Of a stretch of DNA of 64,000 nucleotides, positions 11,182 to 26,125 are shown piece by piece. Each line of letters opens with the position of its first letter. Position 1 is the first letter of the stretch. This DNA comes from Apostichopus japonicus (taxonomy: Eukaryota > Echinodermata > Holothuroidea > Aspidochirotida > Stichopodidae). The stretch spans positions 6,899,501-6,963,500 of the forward strand of contig NC_092572.1 in the NCBI RefSeq assembly GCF_037975245.1, written 5' to 3'. Both the position numbers and the translations under genes were made by a program. The notes beneath the pieces were generated by a model. That model ran no database searches. It was not told the origin of the DNA and was given only the letters and a program-made list of their open reading frames with translations.

Positions 11182-14021
11182 GTTAGAGGACATATGGTTG
11201 TTGCTAAAAGATTTAAGAGAACCTCCTCCAGTCTGTTTGTTGGTGTCGTTATGTAAATGTATTGTGTTAAATATAGTTTTGGCATTATATGACCTGAAAA
11301 GAGGAAAAATTAGAGCAAAGCAAAAAAATAAAAAATTTTGCCAATGTTTAGGTGAGAATCTGAGAACATTTGCGTGTGTTTACTCGGTTACATGCGTGAT
11401 GTCTCAACCACGTTTGTATTAACATCCCAAAAAATTTGTAACAAATGGTGTCTGTTTTCCTGTCATTCCTGCGACTCAGATTGACAACAACCCTGGGGTA
11501 ATAAAGTTGAACGTATTCTTGTAACTGTTATGTGCTGTTTTATCAATGTAATTGAAAATTATATGCAAAACTGAAAATTTAAATTTGACTGTACACAAAC
11601 TAGCTAAATTAGACAGTATTTTAATGCAGTAACATGAGGACTGGTTGGTGGGGGTGGGGGAATGCTTGTGGCGCAGATGTCTTTAACATCAATTGTAAAC
11701 ATGGAGAAGGAATTGCTAAATTTTTTCGTTTCATCACCACCTCCAAAATTGTGGCAATATTGAATATAAATTGGTCTTTAATATCTTAGAGCTGTTTAAG
11801 ATCATATTTTGCTGCTTACCAAACCTCTCAAGGTTTACCCTCAAGGACACTTTTCTTGTTTCTCTAATAGCAGTTTGGCAGTGTCTGTTAATTTGTCCAT
11901 GAAAGGTTGAATGGGATTATAGTTGTCTATCCATCATGTTCAATGCCACATTTATGTTCAATGCCACATTCATAGACGTGCTCTGTCCTTGGAATTAAAG
12001 TTCTTTGATTACACATTTTATTTACACAGCAAGGTTTTATATTTAAGTGGAGTTAAATTTAAAGAGAATTATGAAACTTACACAAGAAGAAAGTGCACAA
12101 TAAAAATATATATATATATAAATGTATAAAACTGGTAACAAAGTACACTTAATTTGGCACAAAGATGATTTGTCCACAGTTAAGGTACTGTATCATGGAT
12201 GTTAAAAGTAAAGCAACAACAGCTGACAAATTTTGCTCATCAAGGATGAGTCAAAAACGTCAAAAACGATACCTGGGCTTATTATCGTCTCTGTAAATCT
12301 GCAGTGTCTAATTGCATGAAACTACGGACCATAATCGATATTGTGAGTGAGCCTGAGGGAACAAGAATCTCACCTGATAGTTTCGCATTGTAACAATACT
12401 ACCACATGTGTTGATTAATCCTCTCACAGGATGGCTTTAAAAGTTGACAAGACTACTGTATGGGAAGGGACACCATATAAATTGACACAGCTATGAAGCT
12501 TTACTCTTCTTAGATCAAGACTTAAACATGTCCAGCAGTCTACATCGTCTTAAATCACTATAATAACATTCATTCTCTACTTTTATCTTCTTTGTTTTTC
12601 TTTCTGCCGTACTTCAGGTGATCGAGGTCCAGATTCTCCCGCAAGATGATAACTGGGGGGATAATACCACCGCCATCACCAGCGGGACCTCGGAGCGGTC
12701 GTGGTCAGATCTCGATATCAGTCGACTGGGCCGGCCCATCGATAGGCGTCGCCATGGCCTGGACTGCCACCGTTACTTTGGTTACATCGTCGCCATCGGG
12801 TTGGGCGCAGCAGCTTTCTTTTCTCCCGTGGCATTCGTCATCATCCCCAATACCATGTGGACCCCGAACCCGTGCGGGACGCCCTGCGACGGCCTCTTCA
12901 TTAGCATGGCTTTCAAGCTCTTCATCCTGGCCGTCGGAACCTGGGCTCTTTTTGTTCGCAAGCCCAGGTACACTCTGCCGAGACTCTACGTTTACCGGCT
13001 GGCGGTACTGGCGCTCATACTGGTGCTGCTAGTCGCCTATTGGTTGTTTTATGGAGTACGGGTCATCATCCCAGGCGAACTCGATTACGAGGGGACAGTA
13101 CAATACGCAGTGTCCTTGGTGGACGCCCTGCTCTTTGTCCATTACCTAGCTCTGATACTACTGGAGCTGCGACAGTTACAACCTGCGTACATGATCAAGG
13201 TCGTCAGGTCTCCAGACGGCGCCAGTAAATACTACACCATCGGTCAGCTCAGCATTCAGAGAGCGGCCATCTGGATCTTGGAACAATATTACCGGGATTT
13301 TCATATCTATAACCCCCACCTGCTGCACGTCCCGACCTCCCGCACCCCTAACAAAGCCAACAAGTACAAATTCTATAGCGTCGACGGGGGAGGCAACAAC
13401 GAGTCGGTCACCGGCCGCGCCCGAGCGGTGATGGCCTCGGAGGGGAGAAGAAAAGAGACGGGGGTGGGTAGGAACGACAGGTTCTACGAAGAGCAGGAAT
13501 ACGACAGAAGGGTCAAGAAACGAAAGGCCAGGCTGGAGATAGCCACGGAGGATGCATTCACCCACATTAAGCGTCTCCACGAGGACCGAGGGGCCTCCCA
13601 TGTCATGGACCCTACGGAAGCAGCCCAGGCTATCTTCCCTTCGATCGCTCGGTCGTTACAAAAATATTTACGGGTCACAAGGCAACAGCCTCGTTGGAAT
13701 ATGGACACTGTGATCCGACATCTGGCCACGTGCATAAGTTATAACATGTCCCCCAAGGCCTTTCTGGAGGCGTTCTTCACCCCGGGCCCGCCGGTGGTCG
13801 ATAGTATACGTGACACGACCAGCAACCAAACTTGGGAGCTCGTCTCGGATACTCTGGTATCCAGATCACTCTGTGAGGGTACGACCTTTCAGCTCCGCCA
13901 CCGGGAAATTCAGCTCCAAGTTTATATCATGAGGATTCCTCATTTCAAACTGAACGAGGAGGCATACGACTATAAAAATAATCGTTTTACCTTGAGGCTT
14001 CAATCGGAGACTTCTGTGTAA
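10807..14021 (+). CDS. VANGL: Van Gogh-like planar cell polarity protein (VANGL), complete, two coding exons
   Basis: Core planar cell polarity membrane protein: it works with Prickle at one cell face and receives Frizzled/Dishevelled-dependent signals. Coding exons are 10807-11181 and 12618-14021, giving 592 aa. The first ATG of the long frame is at 10807; an in-frame stop at 10726 and an acceptor at 10717-10718 put the upstream sequence in the 5' UTR. Residues 1-125 are polar and rich in Ser/Arg. A DDNWGD motif opens the conserved part, followed by the TSERSWSD phosphosite-like cluster (about 149-156). Four membrane segments lie at about 181-203, 218-238, 250-272 and 288-308. The cytoplasmic tail contains motifs shared with vertebrate VANGL (LFVHYLALILLELRQLQP, EAAQAIF, FTHIKRL, MSPKAFLE) and ends in LRLQSETSV, the PDZ ligand. 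It is longer than vertebrate VANGL (about 520-530 aa), mainly through the N-terminus. The single 1.4-kb exon holding the whole conserved region is notable. Confidence 0.96.
11182..12617 (+). other. VANGL intron between the coding exons
   Basis: 1,436-base phase-0 intron from GTTAGA to TTCAG. AT-rich, with a short TA repeat near 12106-12120. No exon visible inside. Confidence 0.85.
12618..14021 (+). CDS. VANGL: VANGL coding exon 2 (terminal)
   Basis: Starts after TACTTCAG at 12617 with GTG ATC GAG, phase 0. It encodes DDNWGD, all four membrane segments, the whole C-terminal domain and the ETSV terminus, with TAA at 14019-14021. The match to vertebrate VANGL extends to the last residue. Confidence 0.97.
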   Translation: MIEVQILPQDDNWGDNTTAITSGTSERSWSDLDISRLGRPIDRRRHGLDCHRYFGYIVAIGLGAAAFFSPVAFVIIPNTMWTPNPCGTPCDGLFISMAFKLFILAVGTWALFVRKPRYTLPRLYVYRLAVLALILVLLVAYWLFYGVRVIIPGELDYEGTVQYAVSLVDALLFVHYLALILLELRQLQPAYMIKVVRSPDGASKYYTIGQLSIQRAAIWILEQYYRDFHIYNPHLLHVPTSRTPNKANKYKFYSVDGGGNNESVTGRARAVMASEGRRKETGVGRNDRFYEEQEYDRRVKKRKARLEIATEDAFTHIKRLHEDRGASHVMDPTEAAQAIFPSIARSLQKYLRVTRQQPRWNMDTVIRHLATCISYNMSPKAFLEAFFTPGPPVVDSIRDTTSNQTWELVSDTLVSRSLCEGTTFQLRHREIQLQVYIMRIPHFKLNEEAYDYKNNRFTLRLQSETSV

Positions 14022-15684
14022 TAATTTGTCCCAGGAAAGCAAACTTGTATAAATAATATGTTGGATGTCTACGCATTTACGGTCATAAGCCATCTTCGTT
14101 GTCGCAGGAGAAACCCACCCATGCAGTGGTCATCGTTGGGTATGACCAAGACGTTGGTTAGATCTTGGAGCTCAAATTAAGGTTCAAGTTTGATGTACAC
14201 ATTATTAGTACTTAGCAACTTGAGTTACGATATGCAAAGATCTAGTGGAACAGAAACAGCTAATGGTTAATGGTCACCAGTATTGCCCCAAATATGCTAG
14301 AAAGAGTTCAAAATTTCAACACAGCAGCATTTTAACTGTCACCCTCTCAGAGATAAAGAATTGTGTAATTTAATCCTTCTTTTTATGTCTGAGAGTAATT
14401 TTAAAAAGTCAGAATCTCTCAGAAAATATTTCAAAAACATTTCAACCATTGTTGTCGACAGTTTAAAATTTGGAAGGAAGAGTGTTAGATGTTGTGTCTA
14501 AATGTGGACCTATATGAGGGCGCTATTGCTAATTAGTTGTGTTCTCATTCTCAGTTTGAATTTCACCTGTTTAGTTTATTATATCTATCATAGTCTATGA
14601 TCACTATCACATTAATAACAGTTTTGATAACCATTTGATCAGATAAGTTCAGATTCTAATTATTGCCGAAGCTTAGAATAGAACTGTTTACTATTGAAGG
14701 CCTATTTGAACTACTGCTGCTCTATAACTACAGTTTTGACTCTGTCAATACACACTATAGATCACACACTGTAATTATAGAGTCTGTTTATCAAATTGTA
14801 ATTATAGAGTCTGTATTATCGTAGCCAATTTATAAATATGAATGCTTAAATCAAAACCCTGTCCGTGGAATTTGTAATCTTAAATATTTCCAGTCAGATG
14901 TTGAAGTCTCATATAATTGAGGATCTGTTAATTTGATAATTTGACTCGGTTATTTTTTGGGATCTGTTCTTTTTGACGTATTATGGAAACTGTATAACTT
15001 GGACTCTCTTATTTTTTTGGATGTTAGTTAAACACTACAAAATTATATTGCAAGACTCTATGAACAGACTCTACGGTTTGAACTCTTTAATTGTATTACA
15101 GAATCTAGATAAATTTAGATCAAAACTCAACAATATTAGTGAGTGATGGAGTTAATATTTGAATTGAAAATCTATTGTAACTTTTGAGTTTACTGATCAT
15201 AACAGCTTGACCTCCATCATTTTATCTTTAGAATGTCTTGACTCTACTAACTCTATTGTAGAGTTATGCATAGTTAGGGTAATTTTAAAAGAATTTCGGA
15301 GAGCTCAAGCAATTTAGGTCAGACTCTAGATTGATTTAGTATTTTAAACACTACAAATTCATAGTGGGTAGCTAGTGTTGTTACTGTTTGTTCTGTGGTT
15401 ACATCCAGCAAGTTCTATGAAATAATAGAGTTCAAACTCATTGATACTAGAGTCTGTTTAAGTACAGTCAAGCTAGGGCGGTATTTCTGTGAAATATTTT
15501 AACAGCTCTATCATTAAATTTCATACTATATAGATAGCTTAGTGTCCTGCTATGCAGGTCTTCTGATTGACTCCACTATGGTACTATAAAAAGCCAATAG
15601 AACTAAGTGTGTCTACTGTGCAGTAAAGGTGTCTATCTCGCAGCTTGATATCTGGACTTCCATGACTTAGTACTGTGTCTTCAT
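14022..15684. other. Non-coding stretch downstream of VANGL, with scattered AGAGTCTG motifs
   Basis: Probably includes the VANGL 3' UTR. From about 14778 to 15450 the octamer AGAGTCTG or its inverse CAGACTCT recurs (near 14779, 14808, 15063, 15320, 15450), suggesting a decayed repeat. No coding sequence recognised. Confidence 0.45.
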
Positions 15685-15990
15685 ATGAGGTACCACCTTT
15701 CATGATGAGGCATACATCTCACAATGAGGGTACCACCTTTCATGATGAGGCATAATTCTCATTATGAGGTATACCTCTCAAGATGAGGTACCACTTTTCA
15801 TGATGAAAGTACCCCCTTCACATAATGAGGTATAACCCTCATAATGAAGTACCACCTTTCTTGAGGTATAACCCTTATAATGAGGTACCACCTTTCGTGA
15901 TGAGGTACCAGCCTTGCATGATGACGTACACACCTCACAATGTGATGATGAGGTATAACCCTCATAATGAGATACCAACCTCACAATGAG
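15685..15990. repeat. Minisatellite GATGAGGTACCACCTTTCAT
   Basis: Degenerate units built of GATGAGGTACCACCTTTCAT and ATAATGAGGTATAACCCTC are repeated about seven to eight times. Frames on both strands stay open because of the repeat unit and do not indicate a gene. Confidence 0.85.
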
Positions 15991-18784
15991 ACTACCAATG
16001 CCTGCAACTCTACATCATCGAACTTCCACATCTGCTGCTGCAGCTTTTAAATTTTGTTCTTACTTTCAAAATTTTGTATGTTCTTACCAAACAGTTGTGC
16101 TTATGTGGCACTGGACTATGACAACAGTTTTTTCATTCATATTTTTTTTGTTGGGTGTTTTCTGTCTTTTTTTGTGTTTTTAGAGAAATCCTTTTGTAAT
16201 GATCTTAACAATTACCCTTATAATCGGTAAAAACTCAGTGGTTTTGAAACTATTAATATGACAATGTTAAAAGTGAAGGACTTTAAACTGTTTATTGCTA
16301 ATGGTTACATAGCAGCCATTAGCAATTACAGATAGTCAGTATATCCCCCAAATATGCTAGAAAGTCAAATAATGGTCACACATGCTCAGATTTCAAGAAG
16401 CATTTGACCGCCACCCTCATAGCTCTGTTGCATCACGAGACATTTTAAATGTCAAATTGAACTCTTCTCATTGAATGGGAAGTATTTCAAGAGTCAGCAA
16501 CTCAGAGAAAGTACTTTTTCCAAACTAAACAATTTTGAGCATGCTAAAGGTTGGTTGGGGGTGTGGGGAGGAGGGGGCAACATTGATGACCTTTAACCTT
16601 TTCTGAAACTCATTTGGTGAATGATGAAAGTAAATCATGTAAAGTTATAGATGAGCAATTTTTGCCAGTTTTGGGGTTTTATATTTTATTTCTATTTGTC
16701 TCTCTCATTTTGGTTTCTGCATCAATGACGAAGATGGAGTTAGTTGTTCAGGAAGACTTGGCGAAATTTAGTTGTGTACTAGTAGTATTGTCAAATGTAT
16801 CCTTTGTACATGTATGATAGAGTTTGCCACTGTGAATCACTGCAGATACATTGTGGGTTATTATTATTAATATTATTATTCATTGCTTAAATATTCATCT
16901 CTTTCTAACTTGCGGAAACTTTTGCTGTAAACTACACACAAAAAAAAGGTGAGGATTTGCTTTGTGTCTTGTACAAACTGTGTACTCATCTTGTGAGATA
17001 AGTGTTAAGTCTTTTTAATAATGCATTATTCACGTTTTTTCCATATTTAAGTACTTTAATGAATATGCATTATACATGTAAATCTCATTTAAATACTTAA
17101 TAACTCTCTGTGATTGCCAAGTACCTCGTATTCAGGTGAAGAACTGAATTAAGCATATATGTGTGGAACGTTTAGTCGTGAATATCTTATTATTATTATT
17201 ATTATTATCATTATTTTGAGTTCTCTGGAATGCCAAATTCTGGGAGAGAGTTGGCAATGGATGACACATTTAAAGGTGGGATATGGAGGACGTCATTTCA
17301 TTCTTTCTGCCAGAAAATTTCAAAAGGGTGATGATATTTTGCTAGCATCTGTAAATATGTACGATGGTCAAATGAGATGAACCTAGCCTCCCCCCCCCCT
17401 CCTCCCCCGATGCGAAAATATTGCACTGTGATTATTTAAAATCTGCAATGTTGCTGTGATTAGTACTACCTCATTAGTACTCTTTAGTACTAGCTCTCTT
17501 GTCTCTTGTACAAGCTTCCCTCGTCAAGATGAGGATCCTTTAGCCAGCACAAAACAAAAAATGGATCTTCGGGTTTTCACCCTTGAACAGATTCATAACA
17601 AGAGAGCGTCTTCTTTTGACAAATACTGCATACCTTGAAAGCATTTCTTTCCACACGTATTTCTCTTACCCGTCCTCCACTGCATTAACAGGATACATCC
17701 CGAAGGGGTCTTATTTAATATCAGCTTGTCTCATTAGTACGGTAAGAATTTGCCAAGCCTGTATTTACTGAAATAATTTTATAACCCCTGTTTTACGTAG
17801 TTGCAAAAAAAAAGGACATTTTCTTTCACGTTTGCTTTTCCTTTTGTAATTGAATGTAAAAATCAGTATTACGTTTAAAAAAAAGTGATATTTGTTTGTG
17901 ATGTTAGAACCTCTTTGATTTTGGTTGAATTTTGATCTTTTCTGATATTTCCAATTCAATCTTAAAATCTAATAATAATGCAGTTCCACAAAAAAATACC
18001 AAGTGTACAAATATTTGTAGAAGGGTTGGAAAAAAAACTTTTTGATGGAGTTTCTTTTATGTAAAAAATATCACTATCAATGAGTGTCTGGCTGACAGCA
18101 TTTATCAAACAACGTGGAAGATATAGTTACTTGTTTTATAACGATTTCATTGGTAAAGAGAGCTGGGAGGGAGAGGGGATGGGGGTGGGGTGTATTATAT
18201 ATGTTTGATCAATGAGTGCTATTTTTGAGGTTTTAAACTAATTTGCCAAAGTCCATAAAAAAAAGGGCAAAAAGGGCTGCTTTTAAAGGATAATATGACA
18301 GAACTTTTGAGATGTAAATTAAATGTGAAGATGACAAGAGGTGATATGAACTCATTAACAGTGAGATATGTATTCTCATGTAATGGTACTCACTATTTTA
18401 CCTATTTGTAAAATTTCGTCCATAAAAGTCATTGTTTGTTTACTTCTGGAGTACTAAGTTTGACCGATCATTTTTTTGGGGGGGTGGGAGGGGGGACGCT
18501 TCCAAAACTGAAAATGTCTGCCCGGTAAGGTACCATTCTACAAATCGCCAAAGATATTCTTTTCACCGGTAGAGTCAAAGACGTTTTCAGTTTGACATTT
18601 TGTGGGAGGTTATGTGATGTCATTACAAAACACTGCCCTCGTACGCTTTAGCCATACTACACTATAAATACAAAAGTACAAACTAAACCATTTGGTACAT
18701 ATTTTGTATATTTCTATTGATACCATCATGGATCCTCAAATCAGTTAATTGGTTACCATATTATTGAATTAAAACTATTAAGGT

Positions 18785-19110
18785 CAGCATACAAGTTTAA
18801 ATGTATTATCCTCACAAGTTATAGGTAATCAATTGTTTAAGCTTACCTTAGCAATTCCTCAACATGTAGAGGTAATTTCAACAGTCATTACCTATAGGCA
18901 AAAACTTTTTAGTAGTTATCATGCATGCCATAGTAATTCCTCACTACGTTTAAATGTATGTCTGTTAAAATAGTTGGCTATGGTATAATTGATTTAACAT
19001 TTTAGGGGCAACATAATTATGTGTCACAAACTTTTAAGTTTAAAGGTAACCAGCTGTTAGCTTACCATAGCCCTTGCTCATCATGTAAAGGTAATTCCAT
19101 CATTAATTAT
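18785..19110. repeat. Degenerate tandem repeat, about 110-130 bp units
   Basis: Recurring blocks of AAGTTTAAA, GCTTACC(A/T)TAG and ATGTA(G/A)AGGTAATT appear roughly three times in the same order. Divergence is high. Confidence 0.5.
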
Positions 19111-19485
19111 TATCTTTGAAGTCAAAATCTGTGGAATTCAAGCACTATCACTTCTGGTGACATTTTATTAGCTCAATTGTTTATTTTTTTTTTCGTCTTA
19201 AAAATATAAACTTATGCTACTTCCTTCCTAAGATGTACCTAATTCATCACTGTTTTCATTTTTGTTTTTATATTTTAAATTTTTATTGTGATGTATTATC
19301 ATGGCTTTTTAAAAAATTGTAGCATTGAAAACCTTGTTTTGTTATGAAAAATGCCAAAGCTCTCGTTGTCACAGTGTTCATGCGATTTGGTAGACGTCCA
19401 AAGAATTGGTTTCAAATAAAAACCTTATTCCTCTCTTGTAATATCTCTTCACTACTCGTTCTATTTTTACTCCTTAAATATTTAA

Positions 19486-19715
19486 TTGCGCTCTTCCCAG
19501 CCCTCCCTCACCATTTCTCCTCCCCCCCCCATCATCAACCCTTCATTGCCCCTCTCGGCCCCTCCTTCACATTTCTCCTGCCCCCCATCACCAAACCTTC
19601 ATTGCCTATCTCAGCCTCTCCCTCACCATTTCTCCTCCAGACCCCCCTCCCCCTATCCACCTATCACCAATCCTTCATGGCCCCTTCTTCACCTATCCTC
19701 TCTGACCATTTATAG
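19486..19715. repeat. C/T-rich tandem repeat
   Basis: Units of CCTCACCATTTCTCCTCC plus ATCACCAA(T/A)CCTTCATTG are repeated about four times. The two open frames across it are repeat-driven. Confidence 0.7.
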
Positions 19716-20258
19716 ATATCATCATCTCAGATGAATAGCAATACTAAATGATCTGTCCAAAGAACCATTTGGATATAGGTTGGTATGTTAAACATTTTCT
19801 TAACCATTACCCCCACCTCAACCCCCCACCCCACACACAACGTATGATTATACGTTACAGCAGGATCAAAAATATGCTGGCATGAGTTCACAACTCCCCT
19901 CCCCCACGGAAGGTAAATAGAGGGCGCTATTATACATTCGATATGATGGTATATGAACACCATCGACATTCGACAGTGCTACTTTATCATGCATTGGTTA
20001 GTAAAACAATGTAAAGCAAATCATGTGTTTTCTCATACATGATATAGGTCCAACAATCAATCAATCCACCGATGAAAATATATAGTCGAACTATGACAAA
20101 CCCATAACGTCATACGTATGATTGCCTCTGTGCATTTGGTTCCAACAGTAGTTGGCTTCCATTCGCTTGTAGCGCCCTCTCTCCTGCTAACTATAGTTTT
20201 CGAATGCTGCTGTTATCATACTTTGTTATCATCAGATAGAATAGCCGCGATGACGTCA

Positions 20259-23423
<3,165 letters not shown>

Positions 23424-23791
23424 CTTTTGTCATCGATTCAAGAGCGGGTGAGTTGCAGCTATTCTGTAAATGGCCTTTTATTTACCAACTTCAAATTATA
23501 CTATATAGGGTTTCAGCTTACCGATCAATATTCTTCAATCGTAAACTGATTAAAACTGTCAATAACCTTTGCTCTGCCACGCATCTTAATAGTCAGAGGT
23601 TGAATAGGGGGAGGAGGTGGAGGAACTGTCGTCATGACAACCGGACGCAGTCCCTGCTATTACAGCTAATGTAAATGACTTCGGTGAGGTGATAACTTGA
23701 TTATCGCGCGGGGGACTACTTACATGACAAGATGTATGTATAATGGGATGTCGAATGGGATATCGGATGTATAATGGGATATATGGGGATG

Positions 23792-24001
23792 TATGGGATA
23801 TCGCTTCTCGGCCTTTTGGCTAAGATCATGTGTAGTATTTGTTCCCTTTCGAAGGGTATGGTGATACACACTAGACGATGATCACACAGCCACAGTCCCG
23901 ATGCAAGGGGTCTGGGCTTGAGAGCGGATCAGTCATCCGGTAGATTGGTTTTCGTGCCCAGGTTCGTTCCTGGGTGACTTTTCTTAAAAAATATGGGATA
24001 T
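23792..24001 (+). mobile_element. U2-snRNA-headed retroposed element (SINE-like) with target duplication
   Basis: The first 45 bases from 23800 match the 5' end of U2 snRNA with two changes, including CGGCCTTTTGGCTAAG and the branch-site recognition GTGTAGTA. The next 140 bases are unrelated to U2: no Sm site and no U2 3' stem-loops. Near the end is a B-box-like GGTTCGTTCCT inside a CCCAGG/CCTGGG hairpin, then TTTT and an A run (23986-23991). TATGGGAT at 23792-23799 recurs at 23992-23999, with the next AT also shared, fitting a target-site duplication from LINE-mediated retroposition. Known parallels are SINEs with snRNA-derived heads. The alternative is a chimeric retropseudogene. Confidence 0.7.
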
Positions 24002-24720
24002 TTTGATGCTAAAACCTAGAAAATGAAGATATGTATTTAAGTAGTATGGTCTATTAACAGTTGGAGGGCCGTTGTTATGACGTAATTTCACATGAACAAT
24101 AACCATATCCAAAGTTATAGTCCCCACTCAAATGCAAGTTACCCTTTACTCTAAAAAAAAAAAAAAAAATACCCGCAAGGAAGAATGTCACTTTCCACCT
24201 TGATCACTTGATCCTCTACATACCAGTCACCCCCACGTTAAAATACGAAATCAAATATTTACAGTTCCCGCCAAAACTGTAAGTCGTTGATCTGTACATT
24301 ATGGAGATGTCTCGACCAGCAACATTGCAGGCTATCACGAAACGTACTTGCTCTGGACAAAATTGAACTTCTTGAGAAGGCACTCATTTTAAAGGATTTC
24401 ACGCGTGGTTCCTATTCCTATTAATGCCAAAATCGCTGAGCCTACATATGATACCAGTAATATGACTGCATGTATTGTAAGCTATGCTAGAGCAGTCAAA
24501 CACCGTTATCCACCGACAGAATGATCTCTAAAAACCCCAAAACGGAACTCGATTATAGGCGATTCGATAGTTCGTGACCTAACTTATTTTGACATTGGGT
24601 GCATTAGCTTCTCAGTAAAACTCGAAAGATGGGACAATAATGACAGCAGGCAAAGAATGACCGATACAACAGGTAGCATGTCAACATTTAGGGCTGCTGG
24701 GGAATACCCTAGTCTATTAA
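24002..24720. other. Non-coding stretch
   Basis: No gene recognised. It includes a palindrome half: AGGGCTGCTGGGGAATACCC near 24690 pairs with GGGGTATTCTCCAGCAGCCCT near 24779. Confidence 0.5.
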
Positions 24721-25260
24721 GTTAATGACGTACAATATAGAAAAGAATTAACCAGAGGAAAGGGAAACTGGGTTCACTGGGGTATTCTCCAGCAGCCCTG
24801 ACAAAACTAACCTCCCAGGAGAAACTAACTACGAAAAAAATCTCTCCTGTTGCGGGAACTCTTCCCCAGAGGTAAACTTTACTACCGGAGTTTCCATAAC
24901 AACTCCCTGGTTTTACTCACAGGCCCTTTAGAAACTACTTAGTTGAAAGATCTACAGAGATTATGACAATTTCATGAATTATGTGGAAGTTGGAGAATTG
25001 ATATTTAGTGCTGCTTGAAAGGCAAATACTATTGTAAGTAATAACAGGCTTAATTTTAGTGTCATAAATTTGAATTAGGATATGGGGAGGGAGACATTTA
25101 TAACGACTAAAGGTCTTAAGGTGATTACGATTCCTCCATTCTCTCTCAGTGGCAATGTTCATATGGTTCTTAAATAGAAAATAAGAAACGTAACCCATAA
25201 AAGATCCTGGACACGGAAACCAAATCCAAACTACCAATTCATCGTCAACCCCGTCCCCAT
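24721..25260 (-). mobile_element. Dispersed repeat C, copy 1, with reverse-transcriptase-like peptide
   Basis: About 540 bases are shared with 55621-56165 in the same orientation, starting at GTTAATGACGTACAAT. On the minus strand both copies encode a residual peptide with EWRNRNHLKT and YKCLPPHILIQIYDTKIKPV, which resembles the thumb region after the catalytic domain of LINE reverse transcriptases. The frames are short and broken. The LINE clade is not assignable by eye. Confidence 0.55.
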
Positions 25261-25347
25261 CGTCAACCCCTTCCCCATCGCCTAAGGATTTAGGTGTCAT
25301 AGATTATGTTAGTTTAGTTTTCCAATGCAAATGCCTGAAAAATACAA

Positions 25348-25564
25348 ATGTATGTATGTATGTATGTATGTATGTATGTATGTATGTATGTATGTATGTA
25401 TGTATGTATGTATGTATGTATGTATGTATGTATGTATGTATGTATGTATGTATGTATGTATGTATGTATGTATGTATGTATGTATGTATGTATGTATGTA
25501 TGTATGTATGTATGTATGTATGTATGTATGTATGTATGTATGTATGTATGTATGTATGTATGTA
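25348..25564. repeat. TATG microsatellite, about 215 bp
   Basis: More than 50 uninterrupted TATG units. All frames in both directions stay open because 4-base units read as 12-base cycles; none is a gene. It sits exactly at the 3' tail of SINE A copy 1. Confidence 0.98.
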
Positions 25565-25565
25565 T

Positions 25566-25792
25566 ATGTGATCTTCCCGCAAGCAGGAACTCGCGAAAGA
25601 AGCCATGGAGGCTTGTAGACTCGCAAGCTGACCGAAGCCAATCTCTCGGCACACATCCATTTAACGTCCATGTCGGGAAGTTGTTATTGAACAACACCCT
25701 TGCCAGACGACACACATTGCTGTCGGCGGGGAATCGAACCGGGGATCTCATGACTGGAAGACGCCGGCGTTAACCACTAGGCTATACACTCC
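25566..25792 (-). mobile_element. tRNA-derived SINE A, copy 1
   Basis: Read on the minus strand it begins GGAGTGTATAGCCTAGTGG (A box region), carries the B box GGTTCGATTCCC, and continues into a shared body with TTAAATGGATGTG, GGCTTCGGTCAGCTTGCG and CTGCTTGCGGGAAGATC. It ends in an ACAT-type tail that has expanded. It is inserted into repeat B. Confidence 0.85.
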
Positions 25793-26125
25793 AAATCATT
25801 AGCAGTTTTTTACTCCAAGTTTCCCAATCATGTGCAGTGTGTACAACTAGGCTATGCCTACAAGACAGAAGATAAATGCTTAGAGTTAATGGATAAAACA
25901 ACAAAAGATAAACAAATATATATCAAATGAGGTATTTATACAAAAGATCGTACTTCAAAGATGAAAGTAAAGGTTTACGGAAAATAAAACTTGTAGACGG
26001 ATGACCTCAAATTTGTCGGCCAGACAGTTTATATTACTGGTAATCAAATTCGTGCTTTACGATCATTGAACATTCAAATATACAGAAAAGTTTTTTGATC
26101 CTGTGCAGGAGCAAACAAACAACTC

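Larger units (their letters stand above)
15991..20258. other. Non-coding intergenic stretch
   Basis: No gene recognised. Contains two repeat tracts listed separately (18785-19110, 19486-19715), a short ATT tract near 17190 and C-rich runs. Confidence 0.5.
25285..26125 (-). mobile_element. Repeat B, copy 1, split by a SINE A insertion
   Basis: 25793-26125 and 25285-25345 together match the inverse of 54500-54900. The match breaks at ...GCTAATGATTT, where a SINE A copy and its expanded tail (25348-25792) have been inserted. This copy lacks the tRNA-like head seen at 54373. Confidence 0.75.

Noticed and set aside
13176-13601. 141-residue minus-strand frame inside VANGL exon 2
   Set aside because: Shadow of the real VANGL frame in a GC-rich exon.
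23800-23990. Functional U2 snRNA gene
   Set aside because: Only the first 45 bases match; no Sm site or U2 3' stem-loops, and it has an A-tail with target duplications.
25304-25773. Long open frames (Tyr-Ile-His-Thr and Met-Tyr-Val-Cys repeats) on both strands
   Set aside because: They are products of the TATG microsatellite, where no frame contains a stop.
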